Below are positions 54,582 to 63,498 of a DNA stretch of 64,000 nt, one piece after another. The notes below the pieces were generated by a model. It was given only the letters and a program-made list of their open reading frames with translations, was not told where the DNA came from and ran no database searches. Within the stretch, counting starts at the first letter, position 1. Each line of letters starts with the position of its first letter. The position numbers and the translations under genes were made by a program. This DNA is from an uncultured Treponema sp. (GTDB lineage Bacteria; Spirochaetota; Spirochaetia; Treponematales; Treponemataceae), in the NCBI GenBank assembly GCA_934667505.1, contig CAKULY010000001.1, positions 124,001-188,000 of the forward strand, read 5' to 3'.

Positions 54582-56324
54582 CTAATAAATAATCTTAAAT
54601 CCTATTGTTAAATAATTATTAAAAGAATCTACAAGACTAGAAAGCCAAGCCTCTCTAGCATCTTTTACAGCCTGAATAGAAAGCGTGCCGTCTAAATCAT
54701 CTTCTGGAAGCACTACATTTTTATAAATCGGAGTGTCGATTCCATCTTCGCGAGTATATTCAAATCTGTAGCCGCCAATTACACTTACACGCATATTGCG
54801 AGTCGCTAAAAACTCATACTCTCCAGTAACACCAACTTGAACGGTGTACATTACAGTATCCTGGCGCAAAAAGTTCGTGTAGCTTTCAGCAGAATCCATT
54901 CCTCTAGTATCTGTTTTTACGCTTCCTGAACTATCAAATTCTGCTCCGCTTTTTATTAAATCCACAACTTCCTGATCTGAAAGCGAAAGATACGGGTTAG
55001 AATGTCTTACAAAAGAAGTAAATGAAGATATTTTGAAGCTAGGAAAAGGCTTAAATTCCAGGCGAACAATAACTCTATCGCTATTAGGCGGTAATTCAGA
55101 ACCGATGCACATTCCCGCATTAACATAATCTTTTGTATTATACGAATCATTATCCGCAACGTAGGCAGTGTAGGTATACGGCGTTACGAGCGTATAATCT
55201 ATGGACATAAGGTTGCAAATAGAATTTTCAGGAGAATAAATAGCTCCAAATCTAAGCGCAGAACGAATATGCGCTGAATTCCAATGAAATTTTATAAAAT
55301 CTTTTATTCCTATATCGCTTATAAGAATTTCTGAATTCAAAGCTAAAGATTTTATAGGCTTCCAAGTAAAATCAATACCAGCAAGAACGTTAGCTTGAGA
55401 ACCATCAATCTTATTCATTATAAAAAATGGAACGGGCATAATGTACTGGGGAACAAAACCATCGCCAAAAACAGCAGACTCAAACAAAGAAATTGTAAAA
55501 CGCTCTTTAAAGAAAGGAAATCTTATAGAATGAAAAGAAAGAAACTTATTAAACTTATAACTTTGAGAATACCCGTTAGATGTTAAAAGCGCAAAAAGCT
55601 GAACATAACTAAAGCGTTGACCATAATAATTAAAAGACGTGTTTAATAACTGATAAGAATTAGGATTGAGCACTAAATCTGAATAAGGAAAAAGACTATA
55701 GCCAACTTTATTTAGTCCCGCTGTAACAAACAAGTTTTTATTACCTAGAAAAGCAGATATTTTCGCATCAGGCAGCAAACTTACATCCCCAATGTCAAAC
55801 GCAAAAGGTTTTAATTTTTGTTTGCGGCTGTCATAGATATACTTTGGATTCACTTGCTCAAGGGCGACATTGTTATTAAATCCTCTTACACCAACACTAT
55901 AGCTAAGCGCAAAAAAATCTTTAAACAAAAAGTCTCCAGCCGTGTAGATTCCTCCAGAATACAGCTCCTTATGAATTAAATCGTTGCTAAGAGAAGAATC
56001 AGTCTTTTGAGGAATTTTTATTTTTATGTCAGCATTTCCATCTGCAGAAATATGCCATTTCTTTTCAAAAAAACGGCTGCGATAATCCAAAGCCTTTGCT
56101 TGATCATCTTTTTCGCCATTTTCTAAAACCTGATTAAGAATATCTTCTACAACAAAAACAGGATAAGGTTTTACTTGCGGAATTGTTTTTACATATCCTT
56201 TTAAATACCAGCCTAAAGAATCAAAATAAAATTCATCGCTGACTTCTACACCAACTTGTGCAAAAAGAAATGTAGAAAACAAAGAAATAAAAAAAAGAGT
56301 AGACAAAAGTCTCAGTTTTTTCAT
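54582..56324 (-). CDS. predicted large outer-membrane beta-barrel protein, 580 aa
   Basis: Family not recognised. Signal peptide 1-22 (FFISLFSTFLFAQ), an N-terminal periplasmic-like segment (SLGWYLKGYVKTIPQVKPYP, EDILNQVLENGEKDDQAKAL) and a long series of amphipathic beta strands typical of a barrel (FFALSYSVGVRGFNNNVAL, NLFVTAGLNKVGYSLFPYSD, DRVIVRLEFKPFPSFKISSF), ending in an aromatic residue (LTIGFKIIY). Could be a porin or transporter. Shine-Dalgarno AGAGG. Divergent from the uracil-glycosylase gene (81 bp apart). Confidence 0.7.
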   Translation of the reverse strand: MKKLRLLSTLFFISLFSTFLFAQVGVEVSDEFYFDSLGWYLKGYVKTIPQVKPYPVFVVEDILNQVLENGEKDDQAKALDYRSRFFEKKWHISADGNADIKIKIPQKTDSSLSNDLIHKELYSGGIYTAGDFLFKDFFALSYSVGVRGFNNNVALEQVNPKYIYDSRKQKLKPFAFDIGDVSLLPDAKISAFLGNKNLFVTAGLNKVGYSLFPYSDLVLNPNSYQLLNTSFNYYGQRFSYVQLFALLTSNGYSQSYKFNKFLSFHSIRFPFFKERFTISLFESAVFGDGFVPQYIMPVPFFIMNKIDGSQANVLAGIDFTWKPIKSLALNSEILISDIGIKDFIKFHWNSAHIRSALRFGAIYSPENSICNLMSIDYTLVTPYTYTAYVADNDSYNTKDYVNAGMCIGSELPPNSDRVIVRLEFKPFPSFKISSFTSFVRHSNPYLSLSDQEVVDLIKSGAEFDSSGSVKTDTRGMDSAESYTNFLRQDTVMYTVQVGVTGEYEFLATRNMRVSVIGGYRFEYTREDGIDTPIYKNVVLPEDDLDGTLSIQAVKDAREAWLSSLVDSFNNYLTIGFKIIY

Positions 56325-56405
56325 AAAATCCTCTTCGTAAAAGTATACTTATTTATTGAAGCAATTGCAACTTATATGATATTCTAAAAGTCAGAGGTTT
56401 TTATT

Positions 56406-57179
56406 TTGAAAGCGCAAGAGAAGGAACTGATTTTTAATTTGCTAAAAACGGCTGCAGATAATTTTTACGGTTACGAAGCCCCTGATTTTTCGCGAAAACC
56501 GATTTTTAAAGACGATAACGAACCTTCTTCAGAGAGAATTCCAAACACAAATGAAAATGCTCAGCTTTCAGAGCAAAAGAACCATATAAGCATGGAAAAC
56601 TTAAAAGAAAAAATAAATTCTTGCACTCGCTGCCCTCTTTATAAAACTAGAAACAATGTTGTTCCTGGCATGGGAGTTGAAGGCTCTTCTGTTTTAGTTA
56701 TTGGAGAAGGTCCTGGCGAAGAAGAAGACAGGCAGGGACTTCCATTTGTTGGTCGAGCAGGACAGCTTTTAGACAAAATGCTTGCAGCAATACAATTGGA
56801 CAGAAAAATAAATTGTTACATTCTAAATGTTGTAAAATGCAGACCGCCATATAATCGAGATCCGTTGCCAGAAGAAGCTGCTGCATGCAAAAGTTTTTTG
56901 GACGCGCAAATCCATATTCTAAAACCCAAAATAATCCTTGCGCTTGGAAAAGTCGCAATAAGAAATTTAATGAATATCCAAGGAGAGTTTTCTTTAAATC
57001 GATACAGAGGGAAAATTTTAGAATATCAAAAAATTCCTGTGATAGTAACATATCATCCAAGCGCTCTATTAAGGAATTTAGAATTTAAAAAACCTGCTTG
57101 GCAAGACTTAAAATTTTTTAAAGCTCAGCTTTTGAATTTAGAACCAGACTATGCAAAAAATTTTGTTCAAAAAAACTGA
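56406..57179 (+). CDS. family-4 uracil-DNA glycosylase
   Basis: 257 residues. An N-terminal extension of about 70 residues precedes the Fe-S-type UDG domain: CTRCPLYKTRNNVVPGMG (first two cluster cysteines), GEGPGEEEDRQGLPFVGRAG (active-site loop with the GEGPG motif), NVVKCRPPYNRDP, EEAAACKSFLDAQ, and the second loop TYHPSALLRN. Removes uracil from DNA. The start is TTG at 56406 with AGAGG 8 nt upstream. 81 bp upstream lies the divergent outer membrane gene. Confidence 0.9.
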   Translation: MKAQEKELIFNLLKTAADNFYGYEAPDFSRKPIFKDDNEPSSERIPNTNENAQLSEQKNHISMENLKEKINSCTRCPLYKTRNNVVPGMGVEGSSVLVIGEGPGEEEDRQGLPFVGRAGQLLDKMLAAIQLDRKINCYILNVVKCRPPYNRDPLPEEAAACKSFLDAQIHILKPKIILALGKVAIRNLMNIQGEFSLNRYRGKILEYQKIPVIVTYHPSALLRNLEFKKPAWQDLKFFKAQLLNLEPDYAKNFVQKN

Positions 57180-57260
57180 CAAAAACATCTCATGCTTTTA
57201 TCTTTTGTCTAATGCAATTTCTTGCCATTGTTACGAAACCACTTTTACCAGGGGGAAAGC

Positions 57261-59261
57261 TTGAATTATCTTCAGATTGCTTTAAACGTTCCATTAAATC
57301 AAACTTTTACATATTCGTGCTCTCCAACTGAAAACAACGAGACAGAATTAGAAAATCTAATTGGAAAGCGAGCAGAAGTTCGCTTTGGCAATAGAAAACT
57401 AATAGGTTTCATAACTTCTGCAAGCAACGAAATTCCTAAAGATTGCCCTGTGCAAAAAGAAAAAATCAGACCAATTACAAAAATTATTGATTCTGAGCCA
57501 ATTTTTAATAAAGAAATTCTTGATATAGCGAAATGGATTAGCACCTATTATATATGCTCAATCGGCGAAGTCCTGTCTTCTATTCTTCCATCAGGAAAAC
57601 GAGAAACCAGCGAAGGCGGATTTTCATTCGAAGACGAAATTTCAGAATTTTCAGGAAACCAGCTTTCAAAAGAACAAGAAAGCGCAGTATCTTCTATAAC
57701 TGCAGCTGCCAATACAAAAAGATGCTCATACCACTATCTTTACGGACCTACAGGAACTGGCAAAACAGAAGTGTTTTTACAATGCGCGCAGTGGCTTCTT
57801 TCGCAGCAAAAAGGAGTAATATATTTAGTTCCTGAAATCGGACTGACACCGCAGGTAATAAAAGCTGTAACATCAAGATTTGGAAATACAGTTGCAGTTC
57901 TTCATTCAGGATTAACGCCAAGTCAACGCTTACGAGAATGGAAAAGAATCATACACAAAGAAGCTAGAATTGTTGTTGGGGCTAGAAGCGCAATCTTTGC
58001 TCCAATTCCTAATTTAGGACTCATAATAATAGACGAAGAACACGATGCTTCATACAAATCAGGAGCTACACCGCGTTATCACGCAAGGCAAGTAGCTATG
58101 CACAGAGCAAACTCTCTAGGCATTCCTTTAGTAATGGGCAGCGCCACTCCTTCTGTTGAGGCATGGCATCTTATGGAAACAGGAAAGTTAATCCGCCACA
58201 AATTAACCAAACGCCTGGCTGGCGGCGCTATGCCAAAAATCAAAATTGTTGACCTTTCCAAAACTAAAAACAACGGCTGCATTTCTGACGAGCTTGCAAA
58301 TGAAATTAGAAATACTATCGAACAAAAAAAACAAGTTATACTCTTTTTGAACAGAAGAGGTTTTACGCATTTTTTTAGATGCAATTCATGCGGATACGAA
58401 ATGATGTGTAAAAACTGCTCCGTTCCTTTAACTTATCACAAAAATGAAAACAGACTTCGCTGCCATTACTGCGGCTGGTCTACAGAGCCTCCTGCAGAAT
58501 GCCCTCAATGCGGCTCTCTTGACGTAGGCTACAGTGGATTTGGAACAGAATATATAGAAAACGAAACCTCAATAAAATTTCCAAATGCAAAAATAATAAG
58601 AGTTGACACAGATGCTCTTACAAAGAAAGGAGAACTTGAAGAAAAACTAAACGCCTTCAGAAAAGGTGAATACGACATTATGCTAGGCACACAAATGGTT
58701 GCTAAAGGTTTGAATTTTCCAAATCTTCAGCTAGTGGGAGTAATTCTTGCAGACACGGCTCTTCATTTGCCAGATTTCCGCGCAGCAGAAAGAACTTTTT
58801 CCCTTATAACTCAAGTGGCAGGAAGAGCCGGCCGCTATTTTCCAGATGGAAAAGTTTTAGTGCAAACCTACAATCCTTTAAGAGAGCCTATAAAATTTGC
58901 CTGCGAAGGAAAAATTGAAGATTTTTACAAGACAGAACTTGAGCAGCGAAAGATTTTAGGCTTTCCACCTTTCAGCAGAATGGTAAGGCTTGTTTTTCGC
59001 TCGTTTTCACAAGGTCAGGCAGAACGGACAGCTGAACAAGCAGCTTCGATATTAAGGAACATAATTCAACAAAAATCAGAAATCATCGGTCCTGCGGAAT
59101 GTCCTTTAGCAAAGATTTCTAAAAATTACAGATTCCATATAATCCTGCGCGGACAAGATATTAGAATTCTGCAACAAGCTGTTTACATCCTTTTAGAAAG
59201 ATATACACACTCACCTTCTGTTTATATAGAATGTGATATAGATCCGGTAAGTTTGTTGTAA
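57261..59261 (+). CDS. priA: primosomal replication helicase PriA
   Basis: 666 residues from the TTG at 57261, preferred because GGGGG lies 5 nt upstream and NYLQIALNVPLNQTFTYS is the usual N-terminus. Superfamily-2 helicase that reloads the replisome at stalled forks. 3'-DNA-binding domain about 1-110, P-loop GPTGTGKT at 162-169, DEEHDASYK, paired zinc cysteines (CNSCGYEMMCKNC ... CHYCGWSTEPPAECPQCGS) and GTQMVAKGLNFPNLQLVGV. A repeat element begins about 50 bp after its stop. Confidence 0.95.
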   Translation: MNYLQIALNVPLNQTFTYSCSPTENNETELENLIGKRAEVRFGNRKLIGFITSASNEIPKDCPVQKEKIRPITKIIDSEPIFNKEILDIAKWISTYYICSIGEVLSSILPSGKRETSEGGFSFEDEISEFSGNQLSKEQESAVSSITAAANTKRCSYHYLYGPTGTGKTEVFLQCAQWLLSQQKGVIYLVPEIGLTPQVIKAVTSRFGNTVAVLHSGLTPSQRLREWKRIIHKEARIVVGARSAIFAPIPNLGLIIIDEEHDASYKSGATPRYHARQVAMHRANSLGIPLVMGSATPSVEAWHLMETGKLIRHKLTKRLAGGAMPKIKIVDLSKTKNNGCISDELANEIRNTIEQKKQVILFLNRRGFTHFFRCNSCGYEMMCKNCSVPLTYHKNENRLRCHYCGWSTEPPAECPQCGSLDVGYSGFGTEYIENETSIKFPNAKIIRVDTDALTKKGELEEKLNAFRKGEYDIMLGTQMVAKGLNFPNLQLVGVILADTALHLPDFRAAERTFSLITQVAGRAGRYFPDGKVLVQTYNPLREPIKFACEGKIEDFYKTELEQRKILGFPPFSRMVRLVFRSFSQGQAERTAEQAASILRNIIQQKSEIIGPAECPLAKISKNYRFHIILRGQDIRILQQAVYILLERYTHSPSVYIECDIDPVSLL

Positions 59262-59268
59262 AAAATCA

Positions 59269-59288
59269 GGTTGAAAGTCGAACTTAAA
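59269..59288 (+). repeat. half-site of the TCGAG-type repeat next to copy D
   Basis: GGTTGAAAGTCGAACTTAAA resembles the left arms of copies A and C (GTTGAAAGTCGAGTTT). It lies 8 bp after the priA stop and just outside the larger inverted repeat, and may be a relic of a second insertion. Confidence 0.35.
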
Positions 59289-59310
59289 AAAAGTAAGAGA
59301 ATTTACAATT

Positions 59311-59516
59311 TAGTCCAAACTTCGAGTTTTTATAAAAATAAACAAAAGCGTAAGCGAATTTGCAATTTGTGAAGACTTTGTGCGATTAGAACAACTAAGG
59401 TTGCGTAGCAACCCAATTCCATTCAAACGAAGTGCGAGCACAACCGTCTGAACAAAGTGAAAATTCGCTGAAAGCATTTTTTTCTAACAGTTATAAAAAA
59501 CTCGAAGTTTGGGCTA
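59311..59516. mobile_element. MITE-like element, copy D of the TCGAG-core repeat family
   Basis: A ~205 bp non-coding element between the convergent 3' ends of priA and truA. Terminal inverted repeats: TCCAAACTTCGAGTTTTTAT from 59313 and its near-inverse ending at 59514. The similarity continues inward through a less exact part to AGCGAATTT (59353-59361) / AAATTCGCT (59461-59469), about 50 bp per arm. A perfect hairpin GGTTGC-GTA-GCAACC (59399-59413) is in the middle. No open reading frame. This is the longest copy of the family in the window. Its ends are not flanked by a clear target duplication beyond TTA/TAA. Confidence 0.55.
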
Positions 59517-59517
59517 A

Positions 59518-60309
59518 TTATATATGGCGTCTTATTCCATTAAAATTTATTTTATAAAGAAAAAGACCGTTCGCCGGGGCTGTAGCTCCAGCTTTTTTGC
59601 GGTCTTTGGAAAACAAAATTTTTTGCATTGAATCCAAAGGCGCATTTGTCCTATCCAAATTAATAAGAGTTCCAGTTAAAGTCCTTACCATTTTCCACAA
59701 AAAAGCATTTGCCTCTATTTCAAAAACAACCATTTCATTTTCTGCGGGAAAAACTTTTTGCTTAAAAAAATGAGCTTTGTCGATAAACCGGTTAGTAGAA
59801 ATGCTCTTGTCTCCGCTTGCAGCAAAACTCGCGCAATCAATTTCGCCATTTAAGCACTCACAGTATTTATTCAAGCGGTCAATATCTGGAAAAAAGTTTA
59901 CGCACCAAGCATAGCGGCTTTGACTTGCCTGCATAAGCTTAGGACAAATAAAGTAACGATAAACCCTGCTTGTCGCTGAAAAACGGGCATTAAAATCGCA
60001 AGGAACTTCGCGAGCCTCTAAAATGCGAATATCTTGCGGCAACAAGCAATTTAATGCTTTTGGATAATTTTCCACAGGAATAGAATCAATTGGAGAAAAA
60101 AAGTTCGCCGCTTGAGCAATAGCATGAACACCGCTATCAGTTCTTCCCGAACCGTAAAGAACTGTTGAGCATTTATGCAATTTTTCAAGGGCTGATTCAA
60201 TTTCCCCTTGAACAGTTCTCATATAGTTCTTTTGCTCGCCGCAGTCTTGACGCTGCCAGCCGCAAAAGTCAGTTCCGTCATAAGAAATTGTAAGTAAAAT
60301 ATTACGCAC
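59518..60309 (-). CDS. truA: tRNA pseudouridine(38-40) synthase TruA
   Basis: 263 residues. ISYDGTDFCGWQRQ at the start, catalytic-Asp motif GSGRTDSGVHAIAQ, NALLPQDI-type LNCLLPQDIRILEA, ARFSATSRVYRYFI, and FLWKMVRTLTGTLI near the end. Converts U38-40 of many tRNA anticodon arms. Last gene of the cdaA-cdaR-acpS-DUF2225-truA run. Confidence 0.95.
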   Translation of the reverse strand: MRNILLTISYDGTDFCGWQRQDCGEQKNYMRTVQGEIESALEKLHKCSTVLYGSGRTDSGVHAIAQAANFFSPIDSIPVENYPKALNCLLPQDIRILEAREVPCDFNARFSATSRVYRYFICPKLMQASQSRYAWCVNFFPDIDRLNKYCECLNGEIDCASFAASGDKSISTNRFIDKAHFFKQKVFPAENEMVVFEIEANAFLWKMVRTLTGTLINLDRTNAPLDSMQKILFSKDRKKAGATAPANGLFLYKINFNGIRRHI

Positions 60310-60317
60310 ATTGCACC

Positions 60318-61196
60318 CTAAAAATCGTCATCGTTAAGCTCTGCTGTAAGTTTATCGTAAAGGTCTCTTGCTTTTTCTAGCAAAGGACCAGGCTTGTCTT
60401 TGCTGGATTTTCCTAAACCAAAAATTCTAGCAATCGCTGTTTTTGATTCAGAAAGCTTTTTTAATCTCAATTGAATATCGTCTTTTTGCCCATAAATATA
60501 TTCCAAAAGTCCGCAAAGATAAATTACGCCGTCCCAACCATAATTTTTATCCATATCCGGTCCCATATTTGCAAGCGTGGAACTTTTTTCGGTTCGTTCG
60601 GTTTCATTATAAATTGACTGCTGATAAAAGAACAAAGCTTTTCTATAAAATACAGATGAAACATAATCGTAATTATGGTTAGGACACACAGCGTTTAATT
60701 CCCTTGTCAGCCAAGCAAGCCGTAAAGAAATTATTCCAGATTTTAAAGTCGGTATCATTTCTTTGCCGACCTCTGCATAAGTTAAAAGCGCAAGGTAGTA
60801 CATGGCGCAACCGTCAAAAAGAGTGCGCTCATGCTTTAAATTAAAATGAGGGAAAATTTTTTCAACTTTTTCTTTGCGCTCCTCTTTTTTATGGAGCAAA
60901 TTTGAAATAATGTCTTTATTCTTTAAATCCTTAAAGTCGCTCCAAAACAATGCCGCATTGCAGTTTGGACAAGCTCCAATTTCGTAAATCAACGGATACA
61001 CCCTGCCAAATTTCGCAGAAGGCTCAAAAGTTCTATGAAGGTCATCTGAAAGTCCGCCCGCTATCATTCTTCCGTTTCCGCTAAGCATGACTTCTCGCTC
61101 AAAAGTTTTTCCGCACACGGGGCAAAGAGACTTTTCCTTTGACCAATAAGATATGGCAGGCTTCTTTTTTTCAACATTCTTTTTAGACGATGGCAT
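60318..61196 (-). CDS. DUF2225 zinc-ribbon protein
   Basis: 292 residues from the ATG at 61196 (GGAG 8 nt upstream). Two cysteine pairs (SLCPVCGKTFER and IGACPNCNAALFW) form a probable zinc ribbon typical of DUF2225, followed by a helical, TPR-like region (MYYLALLTYAEVGKEMI, RLAWLTRELNAVCPNHNYDY). Function unknown. Located between acpS and truA, 8 bp upstream of the latter. Confidence 0.8.
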   Translation of the reverse strand: MPSSKKNVEKKKPAISYWSKEKSLCPVCGKTFEREVMLSGNGRMIAGGLSDDLHRTFEPSAKFGRVYPLIYEIGACPNCNAALFWSDFKDLKNKDIISNLLHKKEERKEKVEKIFPHFNLKHERTLFDGCAMYYLALLTYAEVGKEMIPTLKSGIISLRLAWLTRELNAVCPNHNYDYVSSVFYRKALFFYQQSIYNETERTEKSSTLANMGPDMDKNYGWDGVIYLCGLLEYIYGQKDDIQLRLKKLSESKTAIARIFGLGKSSKDKPGPLLEKARDLYDKLTAELNDDDF

Positions 61197-61210
61197 GGAC
61201 AAATCTCCTA

Positions 61211-61585
61211 TTAAACAGATTCTATCATAACATAGGCAATTGCATACTCTTTTTCATGACTTAATGACACATGAAGTTTGCACTTTCCACATATTTTTTG
61301 CAATAATTTAGCGGCTGTTTTTTCCACTTGCAAGGAAGGTCGACCGGAGCAATCCTTTACTATAAAGACATCTTTCAAGTCGAATCCCAAAATTCCAGTT
61401 CCTAAGGCCTTTCCAAAAGCCTCTTTAGCCGCAAAACGCACTGCATAATGCTGACAGCTAACAGAAAAAGAACTTGCTTCGCTCATCTCTTTCTCGTTAA
61501 AAAAACGATTGAGCATATTTGGCGACGAAACCCATTTTTCAAACCGGCTAACCTGCGTTAAATCTACACCAATACCAAAAATCAT
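61211..61585 (-). CDS. acpS: holo-[acyl-carrier-protein] synthase
   Basis: 124 residues. MIFGIGVDLTQVSRFEKW with the Mg-binding Asp, FNEKEMSEAS, and RFAAKEAFGKALGTG with the catalytic Glu. Transfers phosphopantetheine from CoA to acyl carrier protein. Overlaps the cdaR stop by 4 bp. Confidence 0.94.
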   Translation of the reverse strand: MIFGIGVDLTQVSRFEKWVSSPNMLNRFFNEKEMSEASSFSVSCQHYAVRFAAKEAFGKALGTGILGFDLKDVFIVKDCSGRPSLQVEKTAAKLLQKICGKCKLHVSLSHEKEYAIAYVMIESV

Positions 61586-62658
61586 ACGCCTTCAAGTCCG
61601 GAATGTTCAACTTTATTCACCTGCTCTTCAGATGATTCTTTTATTTCTTCATCAGCATCAAAATTTTCGTTTTCTAAAACCTCTTCTTTTTCAGAAGCTT
61701 CAGTTTCTTGCTCATGTGTATTTTTTACAACGGTAACAGAAATTTTATCCAATGACTTTTTAGAAAGAACAAGATTAACAGGAATTTTTATATCTACAGG
61801 AATTTCATAAGTTCCAGGCTGAACTATATTTTTTAAATCGACAGAAACATCATCTGGCAAAAGAGTGTAATTTTCTAATACCAAAAGAGCCCCGTCAACT
61901 TGGAAAGATATTGGAGCAAGCTCGCTAGAAATTTCTAAATCAGGATTCAGATTTTTTACAACAGGTACGATTGACTTGAACTCCTTAGAAGAATCGCTTG
62001 GGACAACCGTAATTGTGACTTTAAAATCACCTTCAGGATAAGGAACAATCAAATCGTTTATATTATCGAGCCGAACATCTTTAGAAAAAGACTTTGCCGC
62101 TCCAGAAAGAATTATTTTTTTTGTATAAATAGACTTTGTTTTTTCAAGAACTTTTGCAGGACCTACAACTTTTACAGTAGAAGGATTTATTGAAATGTCT
62201 TTAACGGTATAGCCTCGCTCCACATCTCCAGAAACCGCTGCTTGAACCGGAACATATTTTACAGACTTTTCATCTAAAACAATCTTTAAGGAATCTGGCT
62301 TTACGGAATACTCCAGCGGCTCAATTAAAAACATATTTTCAGAAAGTTCTACTTCAATAGGAACTTGATATGTACCGGACTGCGTAAAATGCTCTACGTT
62401 AATAACAGCCTTAAAACCTGTGCTATAGATTGAAGGAATATTTTCTGCCGTAGTTCTGACACTTATTTTTACATACTTCGGCAACTGTGAAAAAGGAACC
62501 ATAAGACCGCCAGATTCAACAGTCAACGGAACTGAAATCGTTTTTGTTTCAAGCATTGTTATTTGGTGAAAAATATATATTACTATAGCAAAAACAAGAC
62601 AAATCGCCTTGACAGTCCAATTTTCAGTTATTTTTTCAATCAGACGTTTTTTGTTCAT
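61582..62658 (-). CDS. cdaR: YbbR-domain protein, CdaA regulator (CdaR)
   Basis: 358 residues: N-terminal membrane anchor (about 15-33, WTVKAICLVFAIVIYIFHQI) and about three to four YbbR domains outside the membrane ([80 protein letters not shown]), with an acidic tail. CdaR modulates the diadenylate cyclase CdaA. Its ATG lies 23 bp inside the cdaA 3' end with GGAGG upstream. Confidence 0.9.
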   Translation of the reverse strand: MNKKRLIEKITENWTVKAICLVFAIVIYIFHQITMLETKTISVPLTVESGGLMVPFSQLPKYVKISVRTTAENIPSIYSTGFKAVINVEHFTQSGTYQVPIEVELSENMFLIEPLEYSVKPDSLKIVLDEKSVKYVPVQAAVSGDVERGYTVKDISINPSTVKVVGPAKVLEKTKSIYTKKIILSGAAKSFSKDVRLDNINDLIVPYPEGDFKVTITVVPSDSSKEFKSIVPVVKNLNPDLEISSELAPISFQVDGALLVLENYTLLPDDVSVDLKNIVQPGTYEIPVDIKIPVNLVLSKKSLDKISVTVVKNTHEQETEASEKEEVLENENFDADEEIKESSEEQVNKVEHSGLEGV

Positions 62659-63451
62659 CTATGGTGTCCTCCACATTGTAGGCATCAGGCGTTATTTCAA
62701 GCAAGTTTTCAAGAACCTTTGTAATTTCTTTTACGCTTAAATCGTAGTGAAGATGCGAATCGTACGCCAAACTTAAAGCCCCTGTTTCTTCTGAAACAAC
62801 AAGAACTACAGCATCGCTTACTTCAGAAAGTCCTAAAGCGGCTCTATGCCTGGTTCCAAAAGTTTTTTTAATATCATATTGCTCGCTTAACGGCAAAAAA
62901 CAACCTGCGGCAAGAAGTTTTCCTCCTTGAATAAAACACGCCCCATCGTGAAGTGGAGTGTCCATTCCAAAAATTGTAACAAGAAGGCTAGAAGATAAGT
63001 CCGCATTAAGCTTTGTGCCTGTTTGCATTATGTCATCAAGTTTTGTGTGCCGCAAAAATACCGCCAGCATTCCTCTTTTCTGCTTTGAAAGCATATCGGC
63101 TGCAATCAACACGGAATCAACATAAGAATGCTTAGAACGACTGCCAAAGGCAAACCATTGATTTTGACCTATTCGCAAAAAGAATTTGCGCATTTCCGGC
63201 TGAAACACAATCGCAAATCCAACAAGAAACAATGGCATTATAATTTTAAAAATCCAAAGCAAAGTTTCAAGATGAAGAAAAACCGCGCTAGCATAAGCTA
63301 AGGCAACAATAACCGCCGCCTTTATTATCTGAATACTATTAGACTTCACTAACATTCTATATGTTTCGTATAGAATAAATGTTAGAACTCCAATATCTAG
63401 AACTGGTCGTAAGTAATTATATACAGTAAAAAAGCCTTCAAAAGATTTCAA
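62636..63451 (-). CDS. cdaA: diadenylate cyclase CdaA (c-di-AMP synthesis)
   Basis: 271 residues. Three N-terminal membrane segments (about 15-85) and a DisA_N catalytic domain with DGA at 169-171 (TPLHDGACF) and RHR at 201-203 (GTRHRAALGLSE), both needed to join two ATP into c-di-AMP. Start is TTG at 63451 with AAGGA 8 nt upstream; no ATG is near. Transcribed with cdaR, and 48 bp after folP. c-di-AMP controls potassium and osmotic balance in other bacteria. Confidence 0.93.
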   Translation of the reverse strand: MKSFEGFFTVYNYLRPVLDIGVLTFILYETYRMLVKSNSIQIIKAAVIVALAYASAVFLHLETLLWIFKIIMPLFLVGFAIVFQPEMRKFFLRIGQNQWFAFGSRSKHSYVDSVLIAADMLSKQKRGMLAVFLRHTKLDDIMQTGTKLNADLSSSLLVTIFGMDTPLHDGACFIQGGKLLAAGCFLPLSEQYDIKKTFGTRHRAALGLSEVSDAVVLVVSEETGALSLAYDSHLHYDLSVKEITKVLENLLEITPDAYNVEDTIDEQKTSD

Positions 63452-63498
63452 TTTTAATTTCCTTCTTATGAACTTTGCAAACGCTTATTTTAAACATT

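Noticed and set aside
59311..59516. integron attC site
   Set aside because: There is a central hairpin and T. denticola has a chromosomal integron, but the RYYYAAC/GTTRRRY core pair in correct positions and any cassette gene or integrase are missing.
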